Shown here: positions 48,601 to 58,576 of the stretch, piece by piece
How positions within the stretch are numbered: position 1 is the first letter of the stretch
How the letters are laid out: each line of letters opens with the position of its first letter
Source: Zygnema cylindricum
Lineage: Eukaryota; Streptophyta; Zygnematophyceae; Zygnematales; Zygnemataceae
Direction: 5' to 3'
NCBI GenBank assembly: GCA_037447655.1
Contig: JBBHKE010001377.1
Span: forward strand, 124,001-188,000
DNA: 64,000 nucleotides
Notes under the pieces: model-generated
Seen by the model: the letters and a program-made list of their open reading frames with translations, nothing else
The model's database searches: none
What the model was told of the DNA's origin: nothing
Translations under genes and position numbers: made by a program

Positions 48601-49635
48601 TTTTTTGTTATGCAGAGTAAAAGTCTCAAACTCGGAAAATTCCGAGAAACCGATCCTCGGAGTGAATGGGCTCTCGACCATCCCGAGCCACTTGTCACTT
48701 TTGCATTGGCTCCCGCCTCGAGATCCAGCCCTCCGGTATACATTCTCTCCTCTCTCTCCCTCTCCCTCTCTCTGTATTTCTCTCGCTCTCTCGCTTTCTC
48801 CCATTCTCTCTTTCTCTTTCTCTCAACCTCCCTCTTTTTACCTCTCTCTTTCGATTGCGTTTTCCGGTTTTTCTCTCTCTCTCTCCCTCTCTCTCAATTA
48901 CAACTAAGTAAAATAATCTAATCTTATTTTTATTTTGTTTTTTACTGTCCATTACAGCTTCGTGTTTATCGACCGGAAACAATTCACGAAACTCTCGAAG
49001 AAGCAAAAATTCAATTTCTCCGACTCTCCATCGGGTTTTCGTCGACGGGACAATTAATTATCCCAAAAATTCTCGACTGGTTAGTGAAAAAAATAACGAA
49101 TAAATGTTAATAAACAAACAAATAATATAGGATCTAAAATGTACTTGATTATATTGACAACAAGAAAAAAAAAAGTTCTTATTTTTTTTTTTGTATTGTG
49201 TGGCGCATTTTTGGATCTATTCTTCAATATTCGTTTTTGATTATCAATTTATCTAATCGTAATCTTCTTTCTCAATTTCAATCAAGATTAATTTAATTCA
49301 ATTTCCTTTCTTTTTTTTTTATGTAAAATTCCCCCGAATTTTCAGATTCACATGAATGTTCCGGATTGTACGGATTGGCTTGTCCTGACTGTACGGATTG
49401 TACTTTTTCCAGGTACTGCGCGGATTTCGCAGTGGACGAGGAAACGCTGACGGAGTGGGCGGCGCGTCAGGCGCCACGTCAGCAAGAGCGTCGCGTAAGA
49501 GCTTGCATCGAGGCTGCCACGTCAGCAGGGCATCTGGTACACGTGGCGCCCTACGATTGGACCTTCCGATATCTCCTCGAACCGCAGCGCATTTTCTACG
49601 GCCCGGAATTTCCGGCGGAGCTTCAAAATTCGTAA
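42699..49635 (+). CDS. MIP1-like leucine-zipper and DUF547 protein (13 exons seen)
   Basis: Exons by GT-AG and frame: 42699-42776, 42967-43027, 43380-43484, 43760-43938, 44224-44251, 44625-44714, 45122-46432, 46673-47508, 47771-47870, 48242-48388, 48616-48735, 48958-49079 and 49413-49635 (TAA). They join without a stop into at least 1132 residues. A Ser-rich start is followed by a coiled coil (VEALKIRLQEEKRKRANLEW, VKWLAAELEAAKQHLSLLRQ, WLEEAWAKLDRQLREWQIQD), the position of the MIP1 leucine zipper. A charged low-complexity centre of over 700 residues comes next. The C-terminus is DUF547: GLIEQLKKVDPKSLSHEQKL, AFWINIYNSLIM, WALDHPEPLVTFAL, LRVYRPETI and APYDWTFRYL. DUF547 has no established enzymatic role. 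The true start lies upstream; the first ATG in frame in the visible exons is at 42995. The central part is longer than I know for this family. Confidence 0.88.
44224..44251 (+). other. 28-nt microexon of the DUF547 gene
   Basis: It lies between acceptor TGGCAG and donor GTACAG, coding RWLEEAWAK. It is the only piece found that links the phase-2 end at 43938 to the phase-0 exon at 44625 and keeps the coiled-coil heptads. The intron after it is extremely GA-rich (about 44252-44580). Confidence 0.7.
45316..45405 (+). repeat. GAATTC/GAATCC hexamer repeat in coding exon
   Basis: About fourteen hexamers of AATTCG/AATCCG type encode alternating Asn-Ser and Asn-Pro dipeptides within the long exon. 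A similar AATTCGAACTCG run recurs at 46710-46760 in the next exon. Confidence 0.9.
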
Positions 49636-50506
<871 letters not shown>

Positions 50507-51090
50507 TCATATATATGTGGGGGGGGGCGACTTTATTAAAAAGCGCGATGGTAAACCATCTGAGTCCATAGGAACAAAATGAAGTAGCATTTCTAAAACT
50601 GAAAGAACCACATGACAAGGGAATAAACAAAAAGGAAAATCAAGGCAAAACCGACGAAAATACGAAAGGATGGCAAGGAAATCGAAAATACCCAAAAAAG
50701 CAAAACCCAACAAGCAAAACATCAAAGGAAAAATCAAGCGCGTAAAAAATAACAAAAAAAAAAAAAGGACCCCCAACATAACTAAAAATCTACCAAAAGC
50801 AACCACGTAGGTCCCCGAATCCCGGAGGAGCAAGAGGAGGAAGTTCCGGAACACGCCGTCGATCCATAACGGTAATAGACGATCGAAGCCAACACCCGTT
50901 GTAGGGCCACGGAAAAACGTTGACGAAAAAAAGAAGTAAGGACTGAAACAGAAGGGGCTCCCAGGTCCCCGCCTCTCGAACGAGCGCTGACCACAAGTAC
51001 GGAAAAACTCATCCAAAGACACACCCAAACAACCAAATATCTCGACCGCCATCGGAATGAAGCCATCCATAGCATCGCGATGGGCATAAT
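50507..51090 (-). pseudogene. LINE ORF2 C-terminus and 3' end, degenerate
   Basis: The minus strand reads DAMDGFIPMAVEIFGCLGVSLDEFF, matching the region after reverse transcriptase in plant LINE proteins (pattern F-P-A-E-x-G-C-L-x-x-x-D-x-F). After a frameshift it reads SVLTSFFRQRFSVALQRVLAS, the usual next segment. The element appears to end near 50517 with AATAAAGTCGCC, a typical plant LINE tail. The 5' side is cut by the N run. Family assignment rests on remembered motif patterns. Confidence 0.7.
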
Positions 51091-51100
51091 NNNNNNNNNN
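51091..51100. other. Assembly gap (10 N)
   Basis: Ten N between the LINE fragment and a GA-rich tract. The missing exons of the dehydrogenase gene to its right may lie in this gap or have been lost. Confidence 0.99.
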
Positions 51101-51169
51101 GGGGGATTATACGGTGTAGTGGTAAAAATCACACCTAGTTAGATTACCATTATGTAAGGGAGATGGGGC

Positions 51170-51365
51170 AATAGGGGGGAGGGAGGGAGCGAGGGAGAGA
51201 GGGAGCGAGGGAGAGAGTGAGAGGGAGAGAGGGTAGCAAGAGAGAAAGGGAGGGAGGGAGAGAGAGAGGGAGGGAGGGAGGGAGTGAGGGAGAGAGGGAG
51301 GGAGAGAGAGAGAGTGAGAGAGCAAGGAAGAGAGGATAGGGAGAGAGATAGGGAGAGAGAGAGGT
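51170..51365. repeat. GGGAGGGA/GAGA purine tract
   Basis: A nearly pure purine strand of GGGA and GAGA words. A similar tract is at 52587-52725, inside the dehydrogenase gene intron. Confidence 0.9.
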
Positions 51366-51573
51366 TCTCTTAAACCTTTGTTCCTTTTTATATTATATCA
51401 TATGTTTTTTTCATTTTATGTTATAAACATTAATTTTCCTGCTTACCCTCCCCCTCCTAGAAAAAATGATAACGGGGTAGAGGGAATGTATTACCATTAG
51501 ATTGATCCACACTAAAAATGGTGATGTGGCATATTAGGGGGGAGGGGGGAGAGGAAGAGGGAGAGGAACATAC

Positions 51574-54500
51574 CAGACAGGTGAGACACGAGTGACAGGT
51601 GTCAATAACGTCCAAAAATGTGACAAGTGTCCCTGGTTGTACCTGTACAGGTGGCAGTTTGGGATTGGCTGATAGAAATATGGGGACTAGAAATAGGGGG
51701 GAAAGAGAGAACGGAAGAGGGAGAGGGAGAGAAAAAGAGTGTGTGTGGGAGCAAGAGAAGGAAAAGGAGGTAGGAAGGGGGAAGAAGAGAGGACGGGATG
51801 AGAGAGAGGAGGGAGAAGGAGAAGAGAGGGGAGGAGAGAAGTTGTGTTAACCAGATTCCTTCAATTTTATACTGTGACAATCAAAATTCAAGACAGAAAA
51901 GACAAATGTTGAAACAGAAAAGACTAATGTTGGGACAGAGAAGACAAATGTTGCGACAGAAAAGGCAAATGTCGAGGCAGAAAAGACAAATGCTGCGATA
52001 GAAAATACATGTTTTGACAGAAACAAACAACAGCGAGGTGAAAGCAACAAACAACGAGACAAAAAGACAAATTCTGTGACAGCAAAGACGAATAGCAACA
52101 CATGTGAAACCTCATAGACAGAAAAAGACAAACATCAGCAAAAAAAGCCAAACGACAAAACAGAATTACACAGAAAAGACAAATCCCGGGGCAGAAAGGA
52201 CCAATGCCGAGACAGATAAGGCAAATGTCGAGACAAAAACAACACTCGTACTTTTTTGCCTTCCACATCGTAAACTTCACCCGCCACATGTTTTACGGTT
52301 CCAACGGACACATGTCCCGGAATGATGGGATACGGAACGGTGTTCAGTCGCCCGTGACGGAGATGGACATCCGTTCCACAAACCTGCAGAAAATTGGCAG
52401 AAAAAATAAAAATTACGGAAAGGACAAAACCATGAGAAGAATAAAATCACTAATAGAAACCAAAACCACAAAAATCAGAAGAAAGGAAAAGGGGAGATGG
52501 GCATCTGGTCCGCAAAAATGATTGCAGCAAAAGGCCAAAATTGGAAAAGACAATATCACCGAAAGATTAACTACAGCGTGAAAAAAAAGGGAGAGAGAGG
52601 AAGGGAGGAGGGAGGGAGGGAGGGAGGGATGGAGGGAGGGAGGGATGGAGGGAGGGAGTGATGGAGGGAGAGAGGGGGGGAGAGGTGGAGAGAGAGAGTG
52701 AGCGAGAGAGAGAGGGAGAGGAGGAAATAAATCAATAATATTGAAAATGATGTTGGAACATTTAATGTAGTCAATCGAGGAAAGGACAGAAATTGGCAAG
52801 TAAAATACAATAAGGGACAAAAGTAGGAAAAGGACAAAATCAAGAGAAGACAACGTTGACAGCAATAGAGGATGTGGAAAAAGCATAGAACTGTCAAGTC
52901 TCTTTGAAAATAAAGGTGAAAATCGTAAATTTTTCACTTTTGTGATGCTAATGTTAGTCAATCTCTATTGTCTGATTTCAAATGTTCAATTTCCAAGATG
53001 GCTAATTTTTGAGCGTCTGATTTCCTGATTTTCATTTTCTATATCAACTTCTGATGTTTAATTTCCAATGGCTGATTTCCAACGTATTATGAACATCTAA
53101 CTTTTTTCATTGACATCTATTTTCCAAAGTCTTATATCAATGGCTAATTTCCATTATGTAATCATTCTCATCAACAATATCACCATCACCATGAAACATT
53201 TACTCTTTTGTCCACTAAAAGCCTTCCGCTTGACAACACCTTTCATCGCCCTTCAGAGTTATTAATACTCACCCTTTCATTGGTTTTTTTTATCCAAAAA
53301 CATAAAACAGTGTTGATAACAATTATTAAAGGATGGTTGTACATACGACACAGTATCAAGACCTTAATTAGTAAATTAGAATTTTTGACATTAAATCCAA
53401 ATCGTTACTTACAGTTTCCTAACACTAATAACGATGAAAGTTGTAGCTTAATGCCTATCTTAGGATATACAGTGTCTAACTTGCGCCCATCATTGTTAAA
53501 CTTTTTACGTCCAATTCCAAATGTTCAATGTCAAATGTCCATTTATTACTATCACTGTCAATACGATTCAACCCAAGTCAGAAGAGGAGAATCAAAATTT
53601 TATATTTACCTTTTCGAATGTGCAACGCGCAATGCCCAATGTTTGTTTCAATATGAAATGCCCAAAGACTAATGGTTAATGTTTAATGTCTTATGTTTAA
53701 TGTCTAATATCCAATGTCTCATATCCAAAGTCCAATATCTCATATCTAATATCTGGTGTTGTGTATCGGCAGGGATTTGCCGATAATCGATATGTACCTT
53801 TTTTGGCAAGCCGATAATTGATATATTGGCACGATATATCGACACCGGTGTTATCGAGATAAAAAACCAATATTTATCGGTTTATCGGTTTTTTATCGCG
53901 ATAACACCGGTACCGATAACTATCGGCGATAATTGTACGGTTTGTACCGTACAATTGTACGGTTTATCCCGACCTACTGAACCGCCGTTATTCCGTTACA
54001 CAAAGTACGGAACATATTGTTACACATAGCATGCTACACTGTATACGTGAAAAACATAATTCTGCATTTTTTAAAGTATTATAATATAGCGTACTATACT
54101 TTTTCCACTTATCGCCGATAAGGAATTTGTTGGTCTCGGAACGATATCGGAACCCCTGACCGTTCGATAACCGATAACTATCGGTATCGGTGTTATCGCA
54201 ATAAATTTCTTGCCGATACACAACACTACAAATATCTAATGTCTAACGATCAATGTCCAATGATAACTTAGTGCCTAATGTCCAATGCCCAATGTCTATT
54301 GTAGAATTTAAAATTTCCAATATCAAATGTCTAATATCCAATAAATTTCAAAATATCCAGCATGAAATGTTCCATGTCTAAATGTTAAAGTAAAATTTTT
54401 ATTTCCAATGTCCAACAAAAAATCGATGTACATTTTTTGAAAAATTTAGTATTTCAGCTTTCCAATGCTGCAAGTTAACATTTTCAAATGGAGCAATATA

Positions 54501-55198
54501 TGACGTGGGAAACAACATTATTAAATAAATATAGAAATAAACAAAAAAAAAGACAAAGGCCTTGGAATTCAAAAAAAAAAAAAACGAACGACAAACGTTT
54601 TTTTTTGTGGTTTAAAATCAAATTTCTGCCGATAATGCCGTTGAATGCTTAAATTGAATTTTTCTTCATTATAAGCGATAATTTAAAAAAAGAAATTGCA
54701 AAAAATAAAATGACAATAAATATAAAAAAGGTCCCAATGGAAAAAATATAAGGTAAAAAAAAAAAAAAAAAAAACGTTTCCCCCGTTTCCCCCGTTTATC
54801 CTGTTTTTTTTCAGAGATTAAAATAATTTTAATGACACAAGAAATTGACCAAAAAATGACCCAAGAAAAAAAAAATGGGAGAAAACAAAAATCTTTAATT
54901 CAAGTTTCTTGTTTTATCACACCTTTTCTCAATATCCTCAAATTTTCATTAATACAATTTAATTCCAATTTACTAATTTAACTTACAATTATTATTATTA
55001 TTATTACTTTTTTTTATTTATTTACTTTTTCAGGTAACTTTTTTTGAACTTACTTTTTCCGAAACTTACTTCTGAATACAAAACGGCCACAACAACCGCT
55101 CCAGTCTCCATTTCGTCCAAATTTAGAGTTGACACGTGAGACTGTACTTTTCCAGACGCTTCCAAAAGCACGCACGTGTTATCCAGCGTGCCTGCCAT
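51574..55198 (-). CDS. Zinc-dependent medium-chain dehydrogenase, N-terminal half only
   Basis: Three minus-strand exons join in frame: 55198-55070 (43 codons from ATG), 52383-52252 (44) and 51642-51574 (23). Exon 2 begins VCGTDVHLRHGRL and contains PIIPGHVSVGTV, the GroES-like catalytic domain of the alcohol dehydrogenase (MDR) superfamily. The Cys and His are usual catalytic zinc ligands, but the Glu of the common GHE motif is Val. Exon 3 reads DVIDTCHSCLTC, the Cys-rich structural-zinc lobe, and ends in a good donor. No exon for the NAD(P)-binding Rossmann domain (GxGxxG) is found; downstream are purine tracts, the N gap and a LINE. The ATG may be internal, since an acceptor-like GGGCAG lies just upstream. 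The substrate cannot be told. Confidence 0.8.
51893..52240. repeat. 21-bp minisatellite in dehydrogenase intron
   Basis: Five clear units of ACAGAAAAGACAAATGTTGNN (51893-51997), then degenerate GACA/AGACAAA units to about 52240, directly next to exon 2. Confidence 0.85.
52400..53750. other. Intron/intergenic with CAATGT-type words
   Basis: This lies in intron 1 of the dehydrogenase. 52587-52725 is a purine tract. 52950-53170 and 53630-53750 consist of loosely repeated words of the type TTTCCAATGTCTAAT. No coding region is supportable. Confidence 0.6.
53754..54228. mobile_element. hAT-like non-autonomous element, copy 1
   Basis: 475 bp with ends TGGTGTTGTGTATCGGC and GCCGATACACAACACTA (inverted repeats, one mismatch). 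The flanks CTAATATC (53746-53753) and CAAATATC (54229-54236) agree at 7 of 8 positions, an 8-bp hAT-type duplication. The interior is highly palindromic, with repeated CGATAA/TTATCG. No transposase. Confidence 0.87.
54240..55069. other. AT-rich intron stretch
   Basis: CAATGTC-type words continue to about 54420, then A- and T-runs. No gene seen. It lies between exons 1 and 2 of the dehydrogenase. Confidence 0.6.
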
Positions 55199-55376
55199 GA
55201 GGCTGCCCGAAAAAAAAAAGTAGAAAATATAAAAAAGTAAAAAAAAAAAGTAAAAAAATGAAAATAAAAGATAAAAATACAAAATATAAATATAAACTAT
55301 AAAATATAATATATAGTTTAGAGCGAGAGAGAGAGAGAAGAAAGAAAACAGTTCCGAAACAGGTTCCAGAGCTCTA

Positions 55377-55593
55377 CACCGTGTATCGCTATTAGTGTTG
55401 ACAATTTTTTCGTCTCTTAAAACATCTTTTCTGCGTACACACATGTCGGATTTTCAGTTTGAGACCGCCAATCGTAAGCTGAGAATCTTGCCTTTCAATG
55501 GCGACCGTCAGATCCACAATCGGACAGGTGTGTACGGGAAAAAATGTTTTTAAGAGACCAAAAAAACATTAACACTAATAGCGATTCACGGTG
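55377..55593. mobile_element. MITE, 217-bp family, copy 3
   Basis: 217 bp with ends CACCGTGTATCGCTATTAGT and ACTAATAGCGATTCACGGTG, TA on both sides. Same length as copy 1. It lies about 180 bp upstream of the first visible dehydrogenase exon, so it may be in its promoter or 5' UTR intron. Confidence 0.88.
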
Positions 55594-55934
55594 TACTAAC
55601 TATTTCAGCATGTGCTACTTAGGATGTTTAACTCGTACGGAAGTGAAAGTACGGAAACTCGCGATATCGCGATAATCGACAACGACAGTCGACGGCTCGA
55701 TGTACCGATTAGCAAGGAGTACGAATCCGTACCAACGAAGCTTGCTCAGTGCACACCCCACCAAAAATTCTGGACACGCATCACCAAGACCGTACGGAAT
55801 TTTTTGAGCAGCCGTACATCCAGTCATTGACAAAATTGTATCTCGAAAGTGGCAAAGCAATAATCAAATTCTACAGTTCTACTGTCCGTACAGGAACAAA
55901 AATAAAATATATGTTACATCAACTGCCTTACAAT

Positions 55935-57214
55935 TAGTGTTGTGTATCAGCAGCAGAGGTCGCAAAAGTCAAAAAATTTCATACCCGAAACCGACCGTTT
56001 TTTTTTTTTCAAAATCTGAGTAGCCGAGTTTTGACACGCTCCAAAATTGTTAACCGTTTAACCGACCGTCGTTTACGAAAAAAAATTTAACCGAATCTTG
56101 ATTTTTCGCGACTAACCGTGCCCGCCCGTAACCGAAAAAGTACAAAATTAATCAATGTACGACGGAATAAGCCAATAATTACGAATTGTCGCGTTCCCTA
56201 AGATGTGCGAAATGAATAGTGTTACTACTGTGTTAGATTTGCGACGCTTTGTCGCGCTTCCTAAGATTTTCGAAATGAATACTGTACTACCGTGTCAGAT
56301 TGCGACGCTTTGTCGCGTTCCCTTTGATTTGCGAAATAAATAGCTTACTACAGTACCGTGTCAGATTTGCGACGCTAATCATGATGTCACGTACTTCCAC
56401 GATGCAAAAGAGTACAAATTACATGAATGTTGGATTATCTTTTTGTAAGATTCGCGAAATGAACAGTGTTAGTACCGTGTCAGACTTGCGACAGTAATCA
56501 TGATGCCACGTACTTCCACGATACCAAAAGTACAAAGAACAATAATGTTGGAAAAAAAAGTACAAAATTTTCATTTTTTTTGGTTTTTTGTTTGACCGAC
56601 CGTAACTGACCGTTTTTATTTTCTTGGTGAGTCAACCGACCGTAACCGCCCGACCCCCAAAATTTGGCAACCGAATCCGTTCCGGATCCGGCGCGGGTGG
56701 TCGGTTAACGGTCGGTCACGGTTTCGGTTGACCGTTTGCGACCTCTGATCAGCAGGGTTTTGCCGATAATCGATATGTACCTTTTTTAGGCTTGCCGATA
56801 ATCGATATATTGGCACGATATATCGACACCGGTGTTATCGTGATAAAAAACCGATATTTATCGGTTTATTGGTTTTTTATCACGATAACACCAGTACCGA
56901 TAACTATCGGCGATAATTGTACGGTTCATACCATACAATTGTACGGTTTATTCCGTCGTACTGAACCGTCGTTATTCCGATACACATCGTACAGAACAGA
57001 TTGTTACACGTGGTATGCCACGCTATATACAGTGAAAAATATAATACAGTATATTATAAAGTACTATAATATAGCGCACTATATTTTTCCACTTATAGCC
57101 AATAAGTAATTTGTTGGTCTCGGAGCGATATATCAAGACCCTTGACCGTTCGTTAACCGATAACTATCAGTATCGGTGTTATCGCAATAAATTTCTTGCC
57201 GATACACAACACTA
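55935..57214. mobile_element. hAT-like non-autonomous element, copy 2 (with nested insert)
   Basis: Ends TAGTGTTGTGTATCAGC and GCCGATACACAACACTA. Without the nested 797-bp insert it is about 480 bp and matches copy 1 (53754-54228) throughout, including the TTATCGGTTTTTTATC palindrome. The flanks CTTACAAT and AAAATTAA do not match, so its duplication is lost or it has been rearranged. Confidence 0.83.
55951..56747. mobile_element. 797-bp element with 13-bp inverted ends
   Basis: The ends CAGAGGTCGCAAA and TTTGCGACCTCTG are perfect inverted repeats. ATCAG flanks both sides (with an ATCAGCAG context, so the duplication could be read as 5 or 8 bp). Subterminal CCGACCGT/ACGGTCGG words occur at both ends. 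It carries about three 62-bp units at 56186-56373 and a repeated ATCATGATGNCACGTACTTC. No coding region. Confidence 0.8.
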
Positions 57215-57240
57215 AAAATTAACCGTGATGGCGCAGACGT

Positions 57241-57356
57241 GGTGCGGCCATACTTGGGCTTCTATGTCGGATCCCATCAGAAGTCCGCACCTTAGCGCCC
57301 ATGGGCCAGAATAGTACTGGGATGGGTGACCTCTCCAGAAGTCTTAGTGTCGCACC
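57241..57356 (+). rRNA. 5S rRNA-like sequence, diverged
   Basis: It begins GGTGCGGCCATAC and ends GTGTCGCACC, about 116 nt, close to the 120 nt of 5S rRNA. Strong matches to plant 5S rRNA as I know it are GGATCCCATCAGAA, AGTAGTACT-like ATAGTACTGGG and GATGGGTGACCTC near the box C region. The box A region is altered (CACCTTAGCGCCCATGGGCC where TTAAGCGTGCTTGGGCG is usual). The ends still pair (GGTGCG with CGCACC). A single copy, no array. It may be a pseudogene or a 5S-derived part of a mobile element. Confidence 0.75.
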
Positions 57357-57519
57357 AAGCTACATCTTTTGCTCACAGTGCCTTATTTTGAAAAAAACCT
57401 TTCCGTTTTTTTTTTTGTTTTTTTTCAGTTCGTTTTAGGGGCTTAGGCGGTCGGTTACTTTCCCACTTCCAAACCGATTCAATAAGGCGCGACCACTAGA
57501 GCCAGCAAATAGAACTTCT

Positions 57520-58047
57520 ATGTCTCAAAAACTAACGTCAACCAATCCGACTTTTTACAAAGTGGTGATAAAAAATGGTCGCACGTTGAAGCCAAGTGGC
57601 AAGAAACAAGTAGTGCCTCGAAACCAGATTGCTAAATGTGTAAAAGCCAACCAAAGGGCTTGGCTTAAGCTAAGGGAAAGGTGATGCAATCGGAACCGCA
57701 AACGACGGCGTATTATGACTTGGGTGGTAGCAACATCGAGCACTAAAAGTGAAGTCGAAGCTAAGAGTGCCCTGTTGTATATGAGCCAATGTTGCCGTAG
57801 TAAGAAACCTTTTAAGCATGTGCTACGTTCGATTCGTGCGGAAGGAAGAGAAAGCATGGAAACTCGCGATATCCCGATAATCGACAACGGTAATAGACTG
57901 CTCGATGAACTTATTAGCAAGGAGTATACGTCCCTACTGACAAAGCGTGCTCGGAGCACACACCACCAGAAATTCGGGATACACTTCACCAAGATCGTAC
58001 GGAACAACATTCATACTACATCTGTAGAAAAAGTGATATACACATAA
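57520..58047 (+). other. Unclassified repeated sequence with short ORFs
   Basis: A 54-codon ORF starts at 57520 (MSQKLTSTNPTFYKVVIKNG, Lys/Arg-rich, stop at 57684), and another frame is open 57715-58047 (METRDIPIIDNGNRLLDELI within it). About 57815-58008 is a diverged copy of 55607-55807, including the GAAACTCGCGATATC and ATTAGCAAGGAGTA words. I recognise no family. Recurrence next to other repeats suggests part of a mobile element. Confidence 0.45.
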
Positions 58048-58049
58048 AA

Positions 58050-58576
58050 TAGTTGAAATCTGCCCAAATCTGTCAAAAAATCATAGATCCAGCACCAAAA
58101 ATAGTTGACAAAAACTTCCGTATGAAGTCACAAGTTTTACAGAAAAAAATAGTACAAACTATACCGATTTGTGGATACTCTACAACACAGGTGCAGTAAA
58201 AGATTTAATTCCCAACCCATTTGTGAACAGAATTTCGACGACATCAAACTATAATATTTTATGTCTTGGTCTCCAGCTTACCATATCTAACCCTTTCCCG
58301 AGAAAAACACATACTGCGTTACAATATGAAACACATTTGTGAATTTTTACTTTTTGATTGGTGATGGAGGTATCTTTCATCAGCGATGAAAGCATTCCCT
58401 TCAATTTTGCACCAAACACTTTGACATATCACTTGACATGTTCCCTTCGACATCATTTCAAATTACTAACTTTTTTTTTTTTCAATTGTTGATGATTTAA
58501 ACATTCCCGCAAACTGCCCCAAATTCCCTCCAGAACCGTTCCTTTCAGAATCGTCTGTCGACCAGAGTCCTTGAAT
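58050..58576. other. Intergenic 3' of the COQ3-like gene
   Basis: AT-rich DNA with no supportable gene. It would contain the 3' UTR of the minus-strand methyltransferase. No clear terminator or repeat. Confidence 0.6.
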
